IMG/VR virus record: IMGVR_UViG_3300035169_000077
Span: 1-64,000 of that record
Length of the DNA stretch: 64,000 nucleotides
Direction: 5' to 3' (one strand)
DNA from: a virus
Positions within the stretch are counted from its first letter, which is position 1, and the number at the start of each line of letters is the position of its first letter. This document shows, in pieces, positions 34,459-42,791 of the stretch. Made by a program: the position numbers and the translations under genes. A model generated the notes under the pieces. That model had not been told where the DNA came from and did no database searches. It worked only from the letters and a program-made list of their open reading frames with translations.

Positions 34459-34896
34459 ATGAAATTGCTTCGTCGCGTCACATGGCGCAGCTGGGCCGGG
34501 CTTGCCCTGGTCCTCGCCGCCTATATCGGCATGGGCTTCTGGTGGGGATCCAACGGCAACGTAGAGGCTCTCATCTACAAGTGGGGCTTGCTGGCCGCGT
34601 CCGTGGCCCCGTTCGCCCTGATAGCCGTTTACACGGCGTCCCGGAACAAGTGGTGGTCGAACGACCTCGGAACGGCGCTGGTGCAGACGGCGCTGTGCAT
34701 GGTCCCGATCGCGGGCCCGCTGGCTTACGTCTTCTGGGTCGACAACGGGATGCTCACGTCGTCGCTGCTGGCCTGGGTTGAGGTGTCCGGCCCGGTGCTG
34801 TCCACGCTGGCGATGCTGCGGCTCTGCTGGGTGTTCGCGCGTATCCACCGGGACGGCAACGGGCACGGCGGGCCTCGGGGCAACGGTGACGGGTGA
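34459..34896 (+). CDS. four-segment membrane protein
   Basis: A 145-residue protein, ATG 34459 behind AGGGGGAA. Hydrophobic spans near residues 12-30, 42-62, 75-95 and 100-125 (LALVLAAYIGMGFWW and others), with a Gly/His/Asn tail (DGNGHGGPRGNGDG). A holin or membrane anchor is plausible from context. Confidence 0.65.
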   Translation: MKLLRRVTWRSWAGLALVLAAYIGMGFWWGSNGNVEALIYKWGLLAASVAPFALIAVYTASRNKWWSNDLGTALVQTALCMVPIAGPLAYVFWVDNGMLTSSLLAWVEVSGPVLSTLAMLRLCWVFARIHRDGNGHGGPRGNGDG

Positions 34897-34987
34897 TGCC
34901 CGCCGGGCACTGTGGCCCTTGCTCATCGCCGCCATCACCGTGACAGCGGTAGGGGTGGCAGTCCTCATCGCACTCGTCAGCCACTAG
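34886..34987 (+). CDS. single-span membrane miniprotein
   Basis: A 33-residue protein from GTG 34886, overlapping the previous gene by 11 nt. Almost the whole chain is one membrane helix (LLIAAITVTAVGVAVLIALV) after a short charged start. It may regulate the neighbouring membrane protein. The start is inferred, since no other start is available. Confidence 0.5.
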   Translation: MTGDARRALWPLLIAAITVTAVGVAVLIALVSH

Positions 34988-34999
34988 CAAAGGGGCCTG

Positions 35000-35545
35000 A
35001 TGGCACTCGCGGACCTGTCCGTCCTCGCCGCGCGGAAGAACGGCGGCTCGTTCCCCACGGGCTACCCGTCGTCGCCGCTCACGTTCTACAGCCCGGTCGA
35101 CGATCTCCATGGCGCGCTCCTCGACGTGATGAACGCCGCGACGTCCAGCCTGGTCGTGGTGATGTACGGGCTGGATGATGACGAGCTGGTGAAGCTGCTC
35201 CACGAGAAGCTCGACGATGAGCACTGCTTCGTGCAGCTCACCCTCGACTCCTCCCAGGCTGCCGGGAAGCACGAGGCGGCGCTGCTCGCCAAGGACGTCT
35301 TCCCGTCGAACACGGTCGCCATAGGTCGCAGCGAACGGGGCGCGATCATCCACCTGAAAATGGTGGTCGCGGACGGAATCGACGTGATCACGGGGTCGAC
35401 GAACTGGTCAGAGTCCGGGGAGTCGCTACAAGATAATGCCCTGATCATCATCAGGGACGCCCATGTCGCGGCAGAGGCTCGCACTAGAGCGGACATCATT
35501 CACCAGACGATTCTCACGAGGGCCGCTGCCCTGCACGCCTCCTAG
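35000..35545 (+). CDS. phospholipase D-like protein (single HKD motif), 3' end rebuilt
   Basis: A 181-residue protein. One HKD motif: H118-L-K120, D125, then G132-S-T-N135. PLD proteins cut phosphodiester bonds in lipids or nucleic acids and need two HKD motifs, so this one would act as a dimer. The last 30 residues ([20 protein letters not shown]) recur as a fragment at 36058-36156, beyond an inserted HNH gene whose 3' end overlaps this one by 32 nt. The last part uses codons less GC-rich than the fragment. Confidence 0.75.
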   Translation: MALADLSVLAARKNGGSFPTGYPSSPLTFYSPVDDLHGALLDVMNAATSSLVVVMYGLDDDELVKLLHEKLDDEHCFVQLTLDSSQAAGKHEAALLAKDVFPSNTVAIGRSERGAIIHLKMVVADGIDVITGSTNWSESGESLQDNALIIIRDAHVAAEARTRADIIHQTILTRAAALHAS

Positions 35546-36026
35546 CAACTGCCCGCCGCTCGTTCTCCCGCTTGGTCACCGGGTCAAGGTGCTCGGGATT
35601 CACGCATGCCCGGACGCAGCAGAGGTGATCTAGGTGCTTCCCGGTCGGGATCGGGCCGACGTGCTGTTCGTACATCCAGCGGTGCGCCCGGAGGGTCTTG
35701 CCGTCTCGCCGTAGGGCGCCGTAACCGGTTTTGAGCATCGCTCGCGCCCAGATCCAGCAGGGCGTTTCGTAGCCCATGTCTTCGACTCGGTACAGCGGCT
35801 TGGTGTGGATACGCAGGAGTCCTTCGGATATAGCCCGGCGCGCCTCAGGCGAAAAGACCCTGCCGGTACCGGCGTCAGCGATAGCTGCCCGGTGCTCCGG
35901 CGTCAGCGATCGCCCGCGCATCTTCGATGCGCGGAGTTCCCGGATCTCTGGATTGGTCCACTGATGTCCTCGCAGGTAACGACCGCGAGTCGGATGTCCG
36001 CCGCAACCGCAAAGGCAATCTGACAT
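35514..36026 (-). CDS. HNH endonuclease with NUMOD3-like repeats
   Basis: A 170-residue protein, start ATG 36026. The N-terminal cysteine motif [19 protein letters not shown] precedes NUMOD3-like DNA-binding stretches ([15 protein letters not shown] and [14 protein letters not shown]). The HNH core is [25 protein letters not shown] (36033-36038, minus strand) stands 6 nt before the ATG. It is convergent with the PLD gene and flanked on both sides by copies of that gene's 3' end, so it is an inserted mobile endonuclease. Confidence 0.85.
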   Translation of the reverse strand: MSDCLCGCGGHPTRGRYLRGHQWTNPEIRELRASKMRGRSLTPEHRAAIADAGTGRVFSPEARRAISEGLLRIHTKPLYRVEDMGYETPCWIWARAMLKTGYGALRRDGKTLRAHRWMYEQHVGPIPTGKHLDHLCCVRACVNPEHLDPVTKRENERRAVARRRAGQRPS

Positions 36027-36042
36027 GTCAAAAGCATACCAG

Positions 36043-37056
36043 CTAGCCGTCATTCGCAATGCCTTGGTGATCATCAGGGACCCGCACGTGGCCGCTGAGG
36101 CGCGGACGCGGGCGGACATGATCCACCAGCATGTCCTGACGGCCGCGCGCCGGTAACTCCGCCTTGGGCTGCCTGCCCGAAGCCATCAATGCCCGGTCAA
36201 GGCACTCCGCGTAGTCGGGGGCGATCAGGTCGAACGCGGACAGGCCATTGCCGAACCAGTAGTCGTCCCAGTTCGCCGGGTCCATGCGCAGGCCGCCTAG
36301 GCTGCCGCGAAGGCCGGCCATCCCCAGTTCCCACTGCACGGGGCGGGGAAGGCCCCAGAACAGGTCCCGCGCCTCCTGCTCGCGGTGCTCGTCGCGGGCT
36401 TCCTCGTCATGCTGCGCCCATTCTTCCGGGGCCTCCCGCGCCCATTTCGGCCTCAGGTCGGTGCCCTCGGGCGGCTGCCATGCGGCCGCCCTGGGGTTCG
36501 GGAACTGATCGGCCGCCGAGTAGGACAGGACAACCGGCTCGTCATCGCGGGACCGGAGGAACGCGGTCACGTCCTCCCATGACTCATGGCTTGGCCGGCC
36601 GCACCGCTCGCGGTAGCCGGTGTTGCGGCGGAACGTCCCCGCGTCCAGGCCCTCGTCGATCATCTCGGCGAGCCATGCCCGGTCGGCCCCCTCGCACCAG
36701 CAGTGGATCTCAGCCTGCCCGGCGATGCGGGCAGCGAGCCTCAGTGGGTTGTTACTGCCGGCGGCTGCCATCGCGGTGTTCAGCAGCAGCGTGAGCGAGT
36801 CGATCTCGCAGCCCTTCCACCACAGGACAGGCTCCGAGATGCGCAGCAGCGTCTCTACCGACTTCAGCCACGCGTCATCGTCACGGAACCGCAGCCCCGG
36901 GTAGGGGTCGGGGGCGAGTTCGCGGCACAACGCGATGTGGCTCGGCATGTCGAGCACCGCAAGGGCGGCGTCCTTCACCAGGTTGTGCAGGTGATGGTGC
37001 TCGCCGCCCCAAAGCTCCGCGTCGCCCGACGGCGAGTGAAAGTAGACCCTGCTCAT
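36043..37056 (-). CDS. conserved actinophage protein of unknown function
   Basis: A 337-residue protein, start [20 protein letters not shown]. Features are [40 protein letters not shown] and [19 protein letters not shown]. This layout occurs in other actinophage lysis regions. TAGGCT (37064-37069, minus strand) lies 7 nt before the ATG. The last 35 residues run antisense through the displaced PLD fragment, so its C terminus may be altered by the HNH insertion. Confidence 0.65.
   Translation of the reverse strand: MSRVYFHSPSGDAELWGGEHHHLHNLVKDAALAVLDMPSHIALCRELAPDPYPGLRFRDDDAWLKSVETLLRISEPVLWWKGCEIDSLTLLLNTAMAAAGSNNPLRLAARIAGQAEIHCWCEGADRAWLAEMIDEGLDAGTFRRNTGYRERCGRPSHESWEDVTAFLRSRDDEPVVLSYSAADQFPNPRAAAWQPPEGTDLRPKWAREAPEEWAQHDEEARDEHREQEARDLFWGLPRPVQWELGMAGLRGSLGGLRMDPANWDDYWFGNGLSAFDLIAPDYAECLDRALMASGRQPKAELPARGRQDMLVDHVRPRPRLSGHVRVPDDHQGIANDG
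36058..36156 (+). pseudogene. displaced 3' fragment of the phospholipase D-like gene
   Basis: Thirty-two codons plus TAA read [20 protein letters not shown] and on to [12 protein letters not shown]. This is the same end as the intact gene at 35545, with mostly third-position differences. It has no start of its own and is the original tail cut off by the HNH insertion. Confidence 0.85.
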
Positions 37057-37123
37057 GCCGGCAAGCCTAGGCGTTGAGAAGCGCGTTCGGACGGCTGCGA
37101 CTGCGGGAAGAAGGCGGCACCGG

Positions 37124-37216
37124 GTGAGCCTCGCTGACGTCCTGTGGGCCGGTGCCGCTCTCCTGGCCCTCGCGGTCCTGACGGCGGTAGCCGACTGGCT
37201 CCGGGGTGGCCTGTGA
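37124..37216 (+). CDS. single-span membrane miniprotein
   Basis: A 30-residue protein from GTG 37124. It is nearly all one membrane helix (VLWAGAALLALAVLTAVADW). Its stop overlaps the next start (GTGA), which supports translation. Part of the second lysis/membrane cluster. Confidence 0.5.
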   Translation: MSLADVLWAGAALLALAVLTAVADWLRGGL

Positions 37217-37353
37217 CCGCGAACGGCCAGTGGTGGCTCTGCCCCAACGAGCCGCGATGCCCTCACGCCGCCGTGGTGCACGACATCGAGGACTTCGACG
37301 ACGAAACCCCGCGCTGCTGCGCCGAGGGCTGCGACTGCGGAAAGCGGGCCTAG
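37213..37353 (+). CDS. small cysteine-rich protein
   Basis: A 46-residue protein from GTG 37213. It carries cysteines in WLCPNEPRCPH and in CCAEGCDCGKRA, suggesting a small metal site. Coupled to neighbours on both sides (GTGA before, TAGTG after). Function is unknown. Confidence 0.55.
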   Translation: MTANGQWWLCPNEPRCPHAAVVHDIEDFDDETPRCCAEGCDCGKRA

Positions 37354-37583
37354 TGTCGATCCTCCGGGACCTGTTCGGCCCGGGGACGTGGGGTGCGGGT
37401 GGCAATCTCGCCGCCGCGCCGATCCTCGCGGTGATCAGCGGCGGCGTGGCGTGGCTGCTGCGGCACAAGATCGGCCGGGGACTCGCCGCCTGGTGGGCAA
37501 AGCACCACGGGCCGCACGCCATAGCCCAGCACCGTGAGGCGCTGCGGCAGCACGAGGAAGCCAAGCGGAGGGACGCGCAGTGA
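37353..37583 (+). CDS. small membrane protein before the endolysin (holin-like)
   Basis: A 76-residue protein from GTG 37353. One hydrophobic span (AAPILAVISGGVAWLL) and a long basic, His-rich C-terminal helix (HKIGRGLAAWWAKHHGPHAI). It overlaps the endolysin start by GTGA. Position points to a holin or anti-holin. Confidence 0.6.
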   Translation: MSILRDLFGPGTWGAGGNLAAAPILAVISGGVAWLLRHKIGRGLAAWWAKHHGPHAIAQHREALRQHEEAKRRDAQ

Positions 37584-38338
37584 GCATCACGATGTTCGAC
37601 ACGATCACCGAGTCCGCGTGGCCATCTGACCCGCAGGCGGTCCTCGGCTACGTGGACGGCCACGTAGGGGACCAGCCGGACTGGGCTTATGTTCAGCACC
37701 GGTTCCCGAACGCCTTCCACCTGTCGATCGCCCTGGACCCCGCGCACGACGCGATGGCCCTGGACATCGAGACGGGGGCGGCTTCCCCGTCGTCGGCGGT
37801 CGCCTGGTACGAGCGGCAGAAGGCCAGGGGTGTCGCCCGCCCTTGCCTGTACGCCTCCGCCTCCCTGATGGAGGCCACCATCATCCCGGTAGTCCGCGCG
37901 GCCAGGTTCCCCCGTGACCAGGTGCGGCTGTGGTCGGCGCACTACACGCACTCGGCTCACATTTGCGGGCCGTCATCCTGCGGGCTGACGTCGGTCGCCG
38001 TGGACGGCACCCAGTGGACTGACCGGGCGTACGGCCGGAACCTCGATCAGTCGCTCCTGCTCGGCGACTTCTTCGGCGCGGCACCCAAGCCCCCGCCCGG
38101 GCATCCGTCGCCGTGGCCCGCTGGCACGGTACTCCGTGAGGGGGACTCCGGCGCTGCCGTCCGCGCCTTGCAGACGGCACTGAGCGACTCCGGCATCAGG
38201 GGAGTACGGGGCATCACCGTTGACTCGGTGTTCGGGCAGCAGACCCTGACCGCTGTCCGGAACTTCCAGGCGGATAAGGGGCTGGCGGTAGACGGCATCG
38301 CCGGGCCTCAGGTTCGCGCAGCTCTCGGCATCCGGTGA
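37580..38338 (+). CDS. endolysin: glycoside-hydrolase-like domain plus peptidoglycan-binding domain
   Basis: A 252-residue protein from GTG 37580. The catalytic part (residues 1-165) resembles DUF1906/GH25-like hydrolases: VLGYVDGHVGDQ, MALDIETGAASP, LWSAHYT and DGTQWTDRAYG, with acidic residues in the DIE motif. Residues 185-252 are a PG_binding_1 domain (LREGDSGAAVRALQTALSDS, ending GIAGPQVRAALGIR). It digests the cell wall at lysis. No signal peptide, so it needs a holin. Confidence 0.8.
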   Translation: MSITMFDTITESAWPSDPQAVLGYVDGHVGDQPDWAYVQHRFPNAFHLSIALDPAHDAMALDIETGAASPSSAVAWYERQKARGVARPCLYASASLMEATIIPVVRAARFPRDQVRLWSAHYTHSAHICGPSSCGLTSVAVDGTQWTDRAYGRNLDQSLLLGDFFGAAPKPPPGHPSPWPAGTVLREGDSGAAVRALQTALSDSGIRGVRGITVDSVFGQQTLTAVRNFQADKGLAVDGIAGPQVRAALGIR

Positions 38339-38619
38339 TCCCCGCCGCCGAGCGCGTCCTGGTCCAGCTGTGGTGGACGGACGCGACGAACGTCGCCGGA
38401 GGCTGGCACGACGCCGAAGACCTCGGCGAGTTCGCCACTAACGGCGCATGGGAGTGCTCAAACACCGGCTGGCTGGTCCATGAGGACGAGAAGTGCTACG
38501 TGCTGGCCGGGCGCATGACCGACGACGGGCGCAACGTCGGCCTCATCGAGCGGATCCCCAAGGCGGCGGTAACCCGAAGGGCCGACTTCACCAGGCCGCA
38601 AGCTGGGGAGGCGCGCTGA
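38335..38619 (+). CDS. hypothetical protein
   Basis: A 94-residue protein from GTG 38335 (GTGA overlap with the endolysin). Acidic, aromatic N terminus (LVQLWWTDATNVAGGWHDAE) and a basic C terminus. Function is unknown. Confidence 0.6.
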   Translation: MIPAAERVLVQLWWTDATNVAGGWHDAEDLGEFATNGAWECSNTGWLVHEDEKCYVLAGRMTDDGRNVGLIERIPKAAVTRRADFTRPQAGEAR

Positions 38620-39185
38620 TGACCGGAATCCCGCTCCGGATCGCCGAGCCGACAGGCCGCTACCAGCGGAGGCTCCGCCGGTTCACCTACGGGTCGAAGT
38701 CGGAATGCCCCGGATACCGGTACGGCCATGACGGGTCCGCCGTGATCGGCGAGGTACCCGGGGCTGAGCATGAGCCGGTTCGCGGCGACAGCTGGCCGCA
38801 CGACGATCCCCGCTGGCCTGCCGCGTGCGAGCGGTGCGGCCACCAGTTCGCGGACGCCGATGAGTGGCAGCGCAGCGACGACGAGGTGTTCAGGCTCCCC
38901 GACGGCACTGAGTTCGCCTTCACGGGCTCCCTCGGGATGGTCGCGCCTCCCGGGACGATGGTCCGCGCCGCCTGGTACGACGGGCACGCTGGCCAGCCGG
39001 GCGAGTCCTGGCTGATCGCGCTCCCCGACGGCGGCGACTGGATAACCACCCAGGTCGCCAAGGGCGGGGGCTTCTGGACCGTGACGGGCACGGCACCGAA
39101 CCTGACCGCGACGCCCTCGATCTTCCACAACGCCCCAACTGGGTGGCACGGCTGGCTGAGGGAAGGGGAGCTGGTTAGCGCATGA
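38619..39185 (+). CDS. conserved hypothetical protein with one cysteine pair
   Basis: A 188-residue protein, ATG 38619 overlapping the stop of the previous gene (TGATG). A CERCGHQF site lies near residue 68, and the C terminus (WHGWLREGELVSA) is typical of a conserved actinophage family. Overlaps the next gene by ATGA. Confidence 0.6.
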   Translation: MTGIPLRIAEPTGRYQRRLRRFTYGSKSECPGYRYGHDGSAVIGEVPGAEHEPVRGDSWPHDDPRWPAACERCGHQFADADEWQRSDDEVFRLPDGTEFAFTGSLGMVAPPGTMVRAAWYDGHAGQPGESWLIALPDGGDWITTQVAKGGGFWTVTGTAPNLTATPSIFHNAPTGWHGWLREGELVSA

Positions 39186-39622
39186 GGCAGGCAGCACCGG
39201 ATCCGGCACCGCTCGCCTACCTGGTGGAGCGGCTCTCGTACCGGCCCGGCTGGACGTTCAAGCTCGCGGACATCGACCGGGGGCAGGGCAGCGAGGGGCT
39301 GACCCTGATCATCACCACGCGCGGGTACGACAGCTACCACCCCGGTCGCGGCGAGAACTACCGGGTCAATCACTACATGCCAGTGCCGCCGGCCGCGTTC
39401 GATCACCGATCCTGGCAGCGATGGCTATTCGACCAGCTCCTCCTTGTCGAGCGGCACGAGGCCATGGAGTTCTTCCGCGTGCACGACTCCCCGGGCAGCG
39501 AGCATGTCGTCCGCCCCTATGCGCCGTCGCATGGGCCGGGAAATGACCCGTACATCGTCCGGGAGATCGGCACCGGCATGGACCAGCGGACGTCGTTCCG
39601 GGGCGACGTCAACCCCCCGTGA
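39182..39622 (+). CDS. hypothetical protein
   Basis: A 146-residue protein (ATGA overlap). Segments SYRPGWTFKLADIDRGQGSE, NHYMPVPPAAFDHRSWQRW and HEAMEFFRVH occur in a conserved but unnamed phage family. Function is unknown. Confidence 0.6.
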   Translation: MRQAAPDPAPLAYLVERLSYRPGWTFKLADIDRGQGSEGLTLIITTRGYDSYHPGRGENYRVNHYMPVPPAAFDHRSWQRWLFDQLLLVERHEAMEFFRVHDSPGSEHVVRPYAPSHGPGNDPYIVREIGTGMDQRTSFRGDVNPP

Positions 39623-39864
39623 CCATCACCCTGGCCCGCCGGGTAGCAGGCCCCGAGGACCTGGAACTACCGGGCGACTACTGCGGGCCGCTCCCTGAGC
39701 TTGAGGGCCCTGACCTCACCCCGTCCGGCAGGACCGCCGTGTGGCTGGTGGCCCCGGACGGGTCACCGGTACGGCTCGCCTCCCCGCCGTGGGAGTTCAC
39801 CGAGGCTGAAGACGGGTCGCTGGAGATCACCGTGGCGGCCGGAACGCCCTCCCCGGCAGCCTGA
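39619..39864 (+). CDS. hypothetical protein
   Basis: An 81-residue protein from GTG 39619 (GTGA overlap). Acidic beta-type sequence. Its last 187 nt are overlapped by the end of a minus-strand gene. Function is unknown. Confidence 0.55.
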   Translation: MTITLARRVAGPEDLELPGDYCGPLPELEGPDLTPSGRTAVWLVAPDGSPVRLASPPWEFTEAEDGSLEITVAAGTPSPAA

Positions 39865-40112
39865 GCCAGGACGATCTCGCGCCCGCAGCAGATGGCGTGA
39901 TCTTGCAGCGGAAGCCGGCCGGAGCGCGTCGACCACCAGCCGCGCGGATGAGTGCCCGCCGTGAACTCGATCCCGCACGCCGCCACCCGCACTTCCCCGC
40001 GAAAGCCGCCGTCGAAGCGGCGCACGATCAGGTGAGCAGATGTCGGCAACGCGGGGCCACCCGGATACATGGGGCTGAGGCCCATCGCCCACAGGTTGGG
40101 ATCGTCGCTCAT
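39678..40112 (-). CDS. hypothetical protein, antisense overlap at its end
   Basis: Up to 144 residues. The first 85 (MSDDPNLWAMGLSPMYPGGP, VRRFDGGFRGEVRV, CCGREIVL) look real. The rest is antisense to the 39619-39864 gene and low-complexity, so an earlier end is possible in the ancestor. TAGGCT (40119-40124, minus strand) is 6 nt before the ATG. Confidence 0.5.
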   Translation of the reverse strand: MSDDPNLWAMGLSPMYPGGPALPTSAHLIVRRFDGGFRGEVRVAACGIEFTAGTHPRGWWSTRSGRLPLQDHAICCGREIVLAQAAGEGVPAATVISSDPSSASVNSHGGEASRTGDPSGATSHTAVLPDGVRSGPSSSGSGPQ

Positions 40113-40136
40113 CCCGCCAGCCTAGGGCTACCTCGC

Positions 40137-40242
40137 AGGCCGGGCGGGACTTGAACGCCGCTCCTCAGGGCCTGGGCCGCCTCCGCTAGCGCGCTATCGC
40201 TCGGGCGCGGTTACCTGCGCTCTGCCGTTGAGCTACCGGCCT
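40137..40242 (-). tRNA. tRNA-like sequence, degenerate or with enlarged variable region
   Basis: A perfect 7-bp acceptor stem (AGGCCGG/CCGGCCT) is followed by TA and a canonical D arm (GCTC-AACGGCA-GAGC). A T loop (TTCAAGT) is present, but its stem fits only with one bulged C (GCGG-C-G/CCCGC). No normal anticodon arm is visible. The 57 nt between D and T arms are about 20 more than expected and include near-palindromic GCGATAGCGCGCTAGCG. It is 106 nt, with no 3' CCA encoded. It may be a decayed tRNA or a tRNA mimic. Confidence 0.4.
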
Positions 40243-40265
40243 GAGCCGACCCTACCCGGCCGGGG

Positions 40266-40679
40266 CTAGTCGACTAGCTTTCTTGAGGCCTCGCGTCGCC
40301 GCCATTCGCAGCGCCGCAGCGTGTGCTTGCGGAACAGCCGGTCCTCCCAGATGGCCCGCGCCCAGCGCCGCTCTCCCTTAACAGGCGATTCAGGCACGGC
40401 GACCACGTCCGTCCCGCACGACTCGCACCGGCTCGGCCCTTCCCTCTCGCCAGTGCGGATGAGGAACGGCGCGGACTCGGCCAGCGACGCCAGGTCCTCG
40501 GCGACCAGCGGCCCCTTGACGGGGTCAGCCTCCAGTTGCCGGAGCACGGCGGCGTAGTCCACGGCCGGGATGATCCCCTGCTCCAGGCCAGAGCGCAGGA
40601 ACACGCCTCCTGGCGGGGCGTCCGGGTCCACGACGATCTTGAAGCCACTGAAAGCCCAGCCCTCATCCCCGGCGGTCAC
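40266..40679 (-). CDS. hypothetical protein with a CESC cysteine pair
   Basis: A 137-residue protein from GTG 40679. TACGTT (40686-40691, minus strand) lies 6 nt upstream. It has an N-terminal beta part (SGFKIVVDPDAPPGGVFLRS), a CESCGT site near residue 87 and a basic C terminus (RRCEWRRREASRK). Function is unknown. Confidence 0.6.
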   Translation of the reverse strand: MTAGDEGWAFSGFKIVVDPDAPPGGVFLRSGLEQGIIPAVDYAAVLRQLEADPVKGPLVAEDLASLAESAPFLIRTGEREGPSRCESCGTDVVAVPESPVKGERRWARAIWEDRLFRKHTLRRCEWRRREASRKLVD

Positions 40680-40710
40680 CCGCCCAACGTACCCCGGGAG
40701 GTGACGGCGC

Positions 40711-42093
40711 TTGACCTCACTCGTTTACGTCACCATCACGGGCCAGTTCCTCGGCGGCGATGAGACGCCCCTCTCCGGAACGGTGACCTTCACCGCAAGC
40801 CAGGCTGTCTACTCGGCAGGCCAGGAGATCGTCACCCCTGATGTCCCGGTCGCCGCGCAGATCACGGACGGCGTCCTCCTGGCCGAGTCGGGCGGCGCGC
40901 TGCAGCTGCTCGCGACGGACCAGAGCGGCCTGACGTTCCTGACCTTGAGCGGGTTCTTCTACTGGACCGTGCGGGTAGTGGCCGGCGGAGTCACTGAGCC
41001 GTCATGGTCGTTCGGCCTGCCGTCGTCGCCATCGAGCGTCGACTTGTTCGCCCTCGCGAACAGGCCCTTCACCGCAGGCGGCGTCACCTCGGTCACGGCA
41101 GCGGACACCTCGGTTGTCATCGGGGGAACGGGCACGGCCCCGACGGTGCGGACGGGCACGCTGGACGTGATCGCCACCCAGCATGCGCCGGCGGGTAACT
41201 GGTCGAACAACAGCCACAAGATCACGTCGCTGGCAAACGGGGCCTCCGCGCAGGACGCGGCGGCGTTCGGGCAGGTCCCCACCTCAGCGGGGAGCATCGG
41301 CGGCCTCCTCGCCGCAAGCAACCTCTCCGACGTCGCCAATGCCGGCACGGCCCGGACCAACCTGGGCCTGGGCAGCGCGGCGACTCAGGCTAGCAGCGCG
41401 TTCGACGCGGCCGGGGCGGCCTCCGCAGTGCTGGCGCTTGCCGCGCTGCGCGCCAATAACCTGTCGGACCTGGCCAGCGCGCCGACGGCCCGGACCAACC
41501 TGGGCCTCGGCGGGGCGGCCGTGATCGGCGTCCCGGTCTCCATCGCCAACGGCGGCACCGGGCAGACTGCCCAGCAGGCGGCACTCGACGCGCTCGCGGG
41601 AGCGGTCACCACGGCCCAGTTCCTGCGGGGCAACGGCACGCACGTCGTACTGGGCGCGATCCAGGCCACCGACGTCCCCACCCTCAACCAGAGCACCACG
41701 GGGACGGCCGCCAACTTCACCGGCGGGGCGACCGTGCCCGCCTATGTGGCCCCGCACGTGGCGACGCTCACCGACGCGGCGACGGTCGCGGTCAACGCGG
41801 CCCTCGGCAACGACTACCGGCTCCTCACCACGAGCGGGGTAGGCGCATCGCGGACAATCGGCGCACCCTCTAGCCCGGTCGACGGGCAGGCCATCACGAT
41901 CGACGTCCAGCAGGCATCCAGCGGGGGCCCGTACACGGTCACCTGGGCATCAGGGGCGGGCGGCTACTCGTTCGGCACCGACGGCGCGCCGACGCTGAGC
42001 ACCGGTGCTAACGCGGTCGACACGATCGGCTTCCGCTACCACGCCGGCCTCGGCAAGTGGATATGCCTCGGGTGGAAATTGGGATTCGCGTGA
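40711..42093 (+). CDS. tail fibre protein 1
   Basis: A 460-residue protein from TTG 40711 with GGGAGGTGA upstream. Residues 1-118 (VYVTITGQFLGGDETPLSGT, FGLPSSPSSVDLFALAN) are the same attachment domain as in 42788. Then come fibre repeats: LSDVANAGTARTNLGLGSAA and LSDLASAPTARTNLGLGGAA, and SIANGGTGQTAQQAALDALA. The C terminus is a beta-rich tip. Typical trimeric tail fibre. Confidence 0.8.
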   Translation: MTSLVYVTITGQFLGGDETPLSGTVTFTASQAVYSAGQEIVTPDVPVAAQITDGVLLAESGGALQLLATDQSGLTFLTLSGFFYWTVRVVAGGVTEPSWSFGLPSSPSSVDLFALANRPFTAGGVTSVTAADTSVVIGGTGTAPTVRTGTLDVIATQHAPAGNWSNNSHKITSLANGASAQDAAAFGQVPTSAGSIGGLLAASNLSDVANAGTARTNLGLGSAATQASSAFDAAGAASAVLALAALRANNLSDLASAPTARTNLGLGGAAVIGVPVSIANGGTGQTAQQAALDALAGAVTTAQFLRGNGTHVVLGAIQATDVPTLNQSTTGTAANFTGGATVPAYVAPHVATLTDAATVAVNAALGNDYRLLTTSGVGASRTIGAPSSPVDGQAITIDVQQASSGGPYTVTWASGAGGYSFGTDGAPTLSTGANAVDTIGFRYHAGLGKWICLGWKLGFA

Positions 42094-42791
42094 CGATCAG
42101 CTTCCCCGCGACCAGCGGCGACCACAGCGTCACGGCGGAGGCGAATCCGCTGGTGATCGCGCCGCCGGCGAATGTCGCCAACGGCGACTTGCTCGTCGCA
42201 TGGGTCATCGCCAGGACCGGGATCAGCAGCGCGCCGGGCAGCTGGACGGCGCTGCAGTCGTTCACCACCAACGGGACGTTCGCGGCGTACTCGCTGAAGG
42301 TCCCGACCGCGTCGGCGCTGCCCGCTAACTGGACGTGGACCCCGGCGTCGGCGCGGGCGAGCGTGATCATCCAGCGGGTGACCGGCACCGACCTCACCGC
42401 CTCCGTCACCGTCGGCGGGACCTGCGGGGCGGGCACTGACGCCGGGTTCGGGACGACGTACTCGTCATTCCTGCCGATGCAGCTGCCCGGCATCACGCCA
42501 CCGGACGCGTGGGCCGCCTGCGTCGGGACGTTCTTCACCGGGGACGCCAACACTCCCTCGGCGGACCTCGTGCCGGGCGGGACGCTGCTGGCGACGGCGA
42601 CGACCACGAGCGCCGGGGCTGGCCGGTCGTCGTCGGGGATCTACGGCGCTGTCGCGGCCGGGCCGACCGGCACGATCGTGTGCGCGAACGACTGGCCGGG
42701 CGCGCCCGGCGGCCAGGACGGCATCCTGCTCGGCTTCACCGCCGTGCGCGCCCCCGTGAAGAGCGGGCTGCTGATGGCGGGGGTCATATGA
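42090..42791 (+). CDS. tail fibre-associated beta protein
   Basis: A 233-residue protein from GTG 42090 (GTGA overlap). Beta-sandwich-like sequence (NGDLLVAWVIARTGISSAPG, GTCGAGTDAGFGTTYSSF). The same pattern (NLLIAHVGGNGSG...) is embedded in the large fibre at 42788, so it looks like a free copy of a fibre module. Probably a tip domain. Confidence 0.6.
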   Translation: MTISFPATSGDHSVTAEANPLVIAPPANVANGDLLVAWVIARTGISSAPGSWTALQSFTTNGTFAAYSLKVPTASALPANWTWTPASARASVIIQRVTGTDLTASVTVGGTCGAGTDAGFGTTYSSFLPMQLPGITPPDAWAACVGTFFTGDANTPSADLVPGGTLLATATTTSAGAGRSSSGIYGAVAAGPTGTIVCANDWPGAPGGQDGILLGFTAVRAPVKSGLLMAGVI

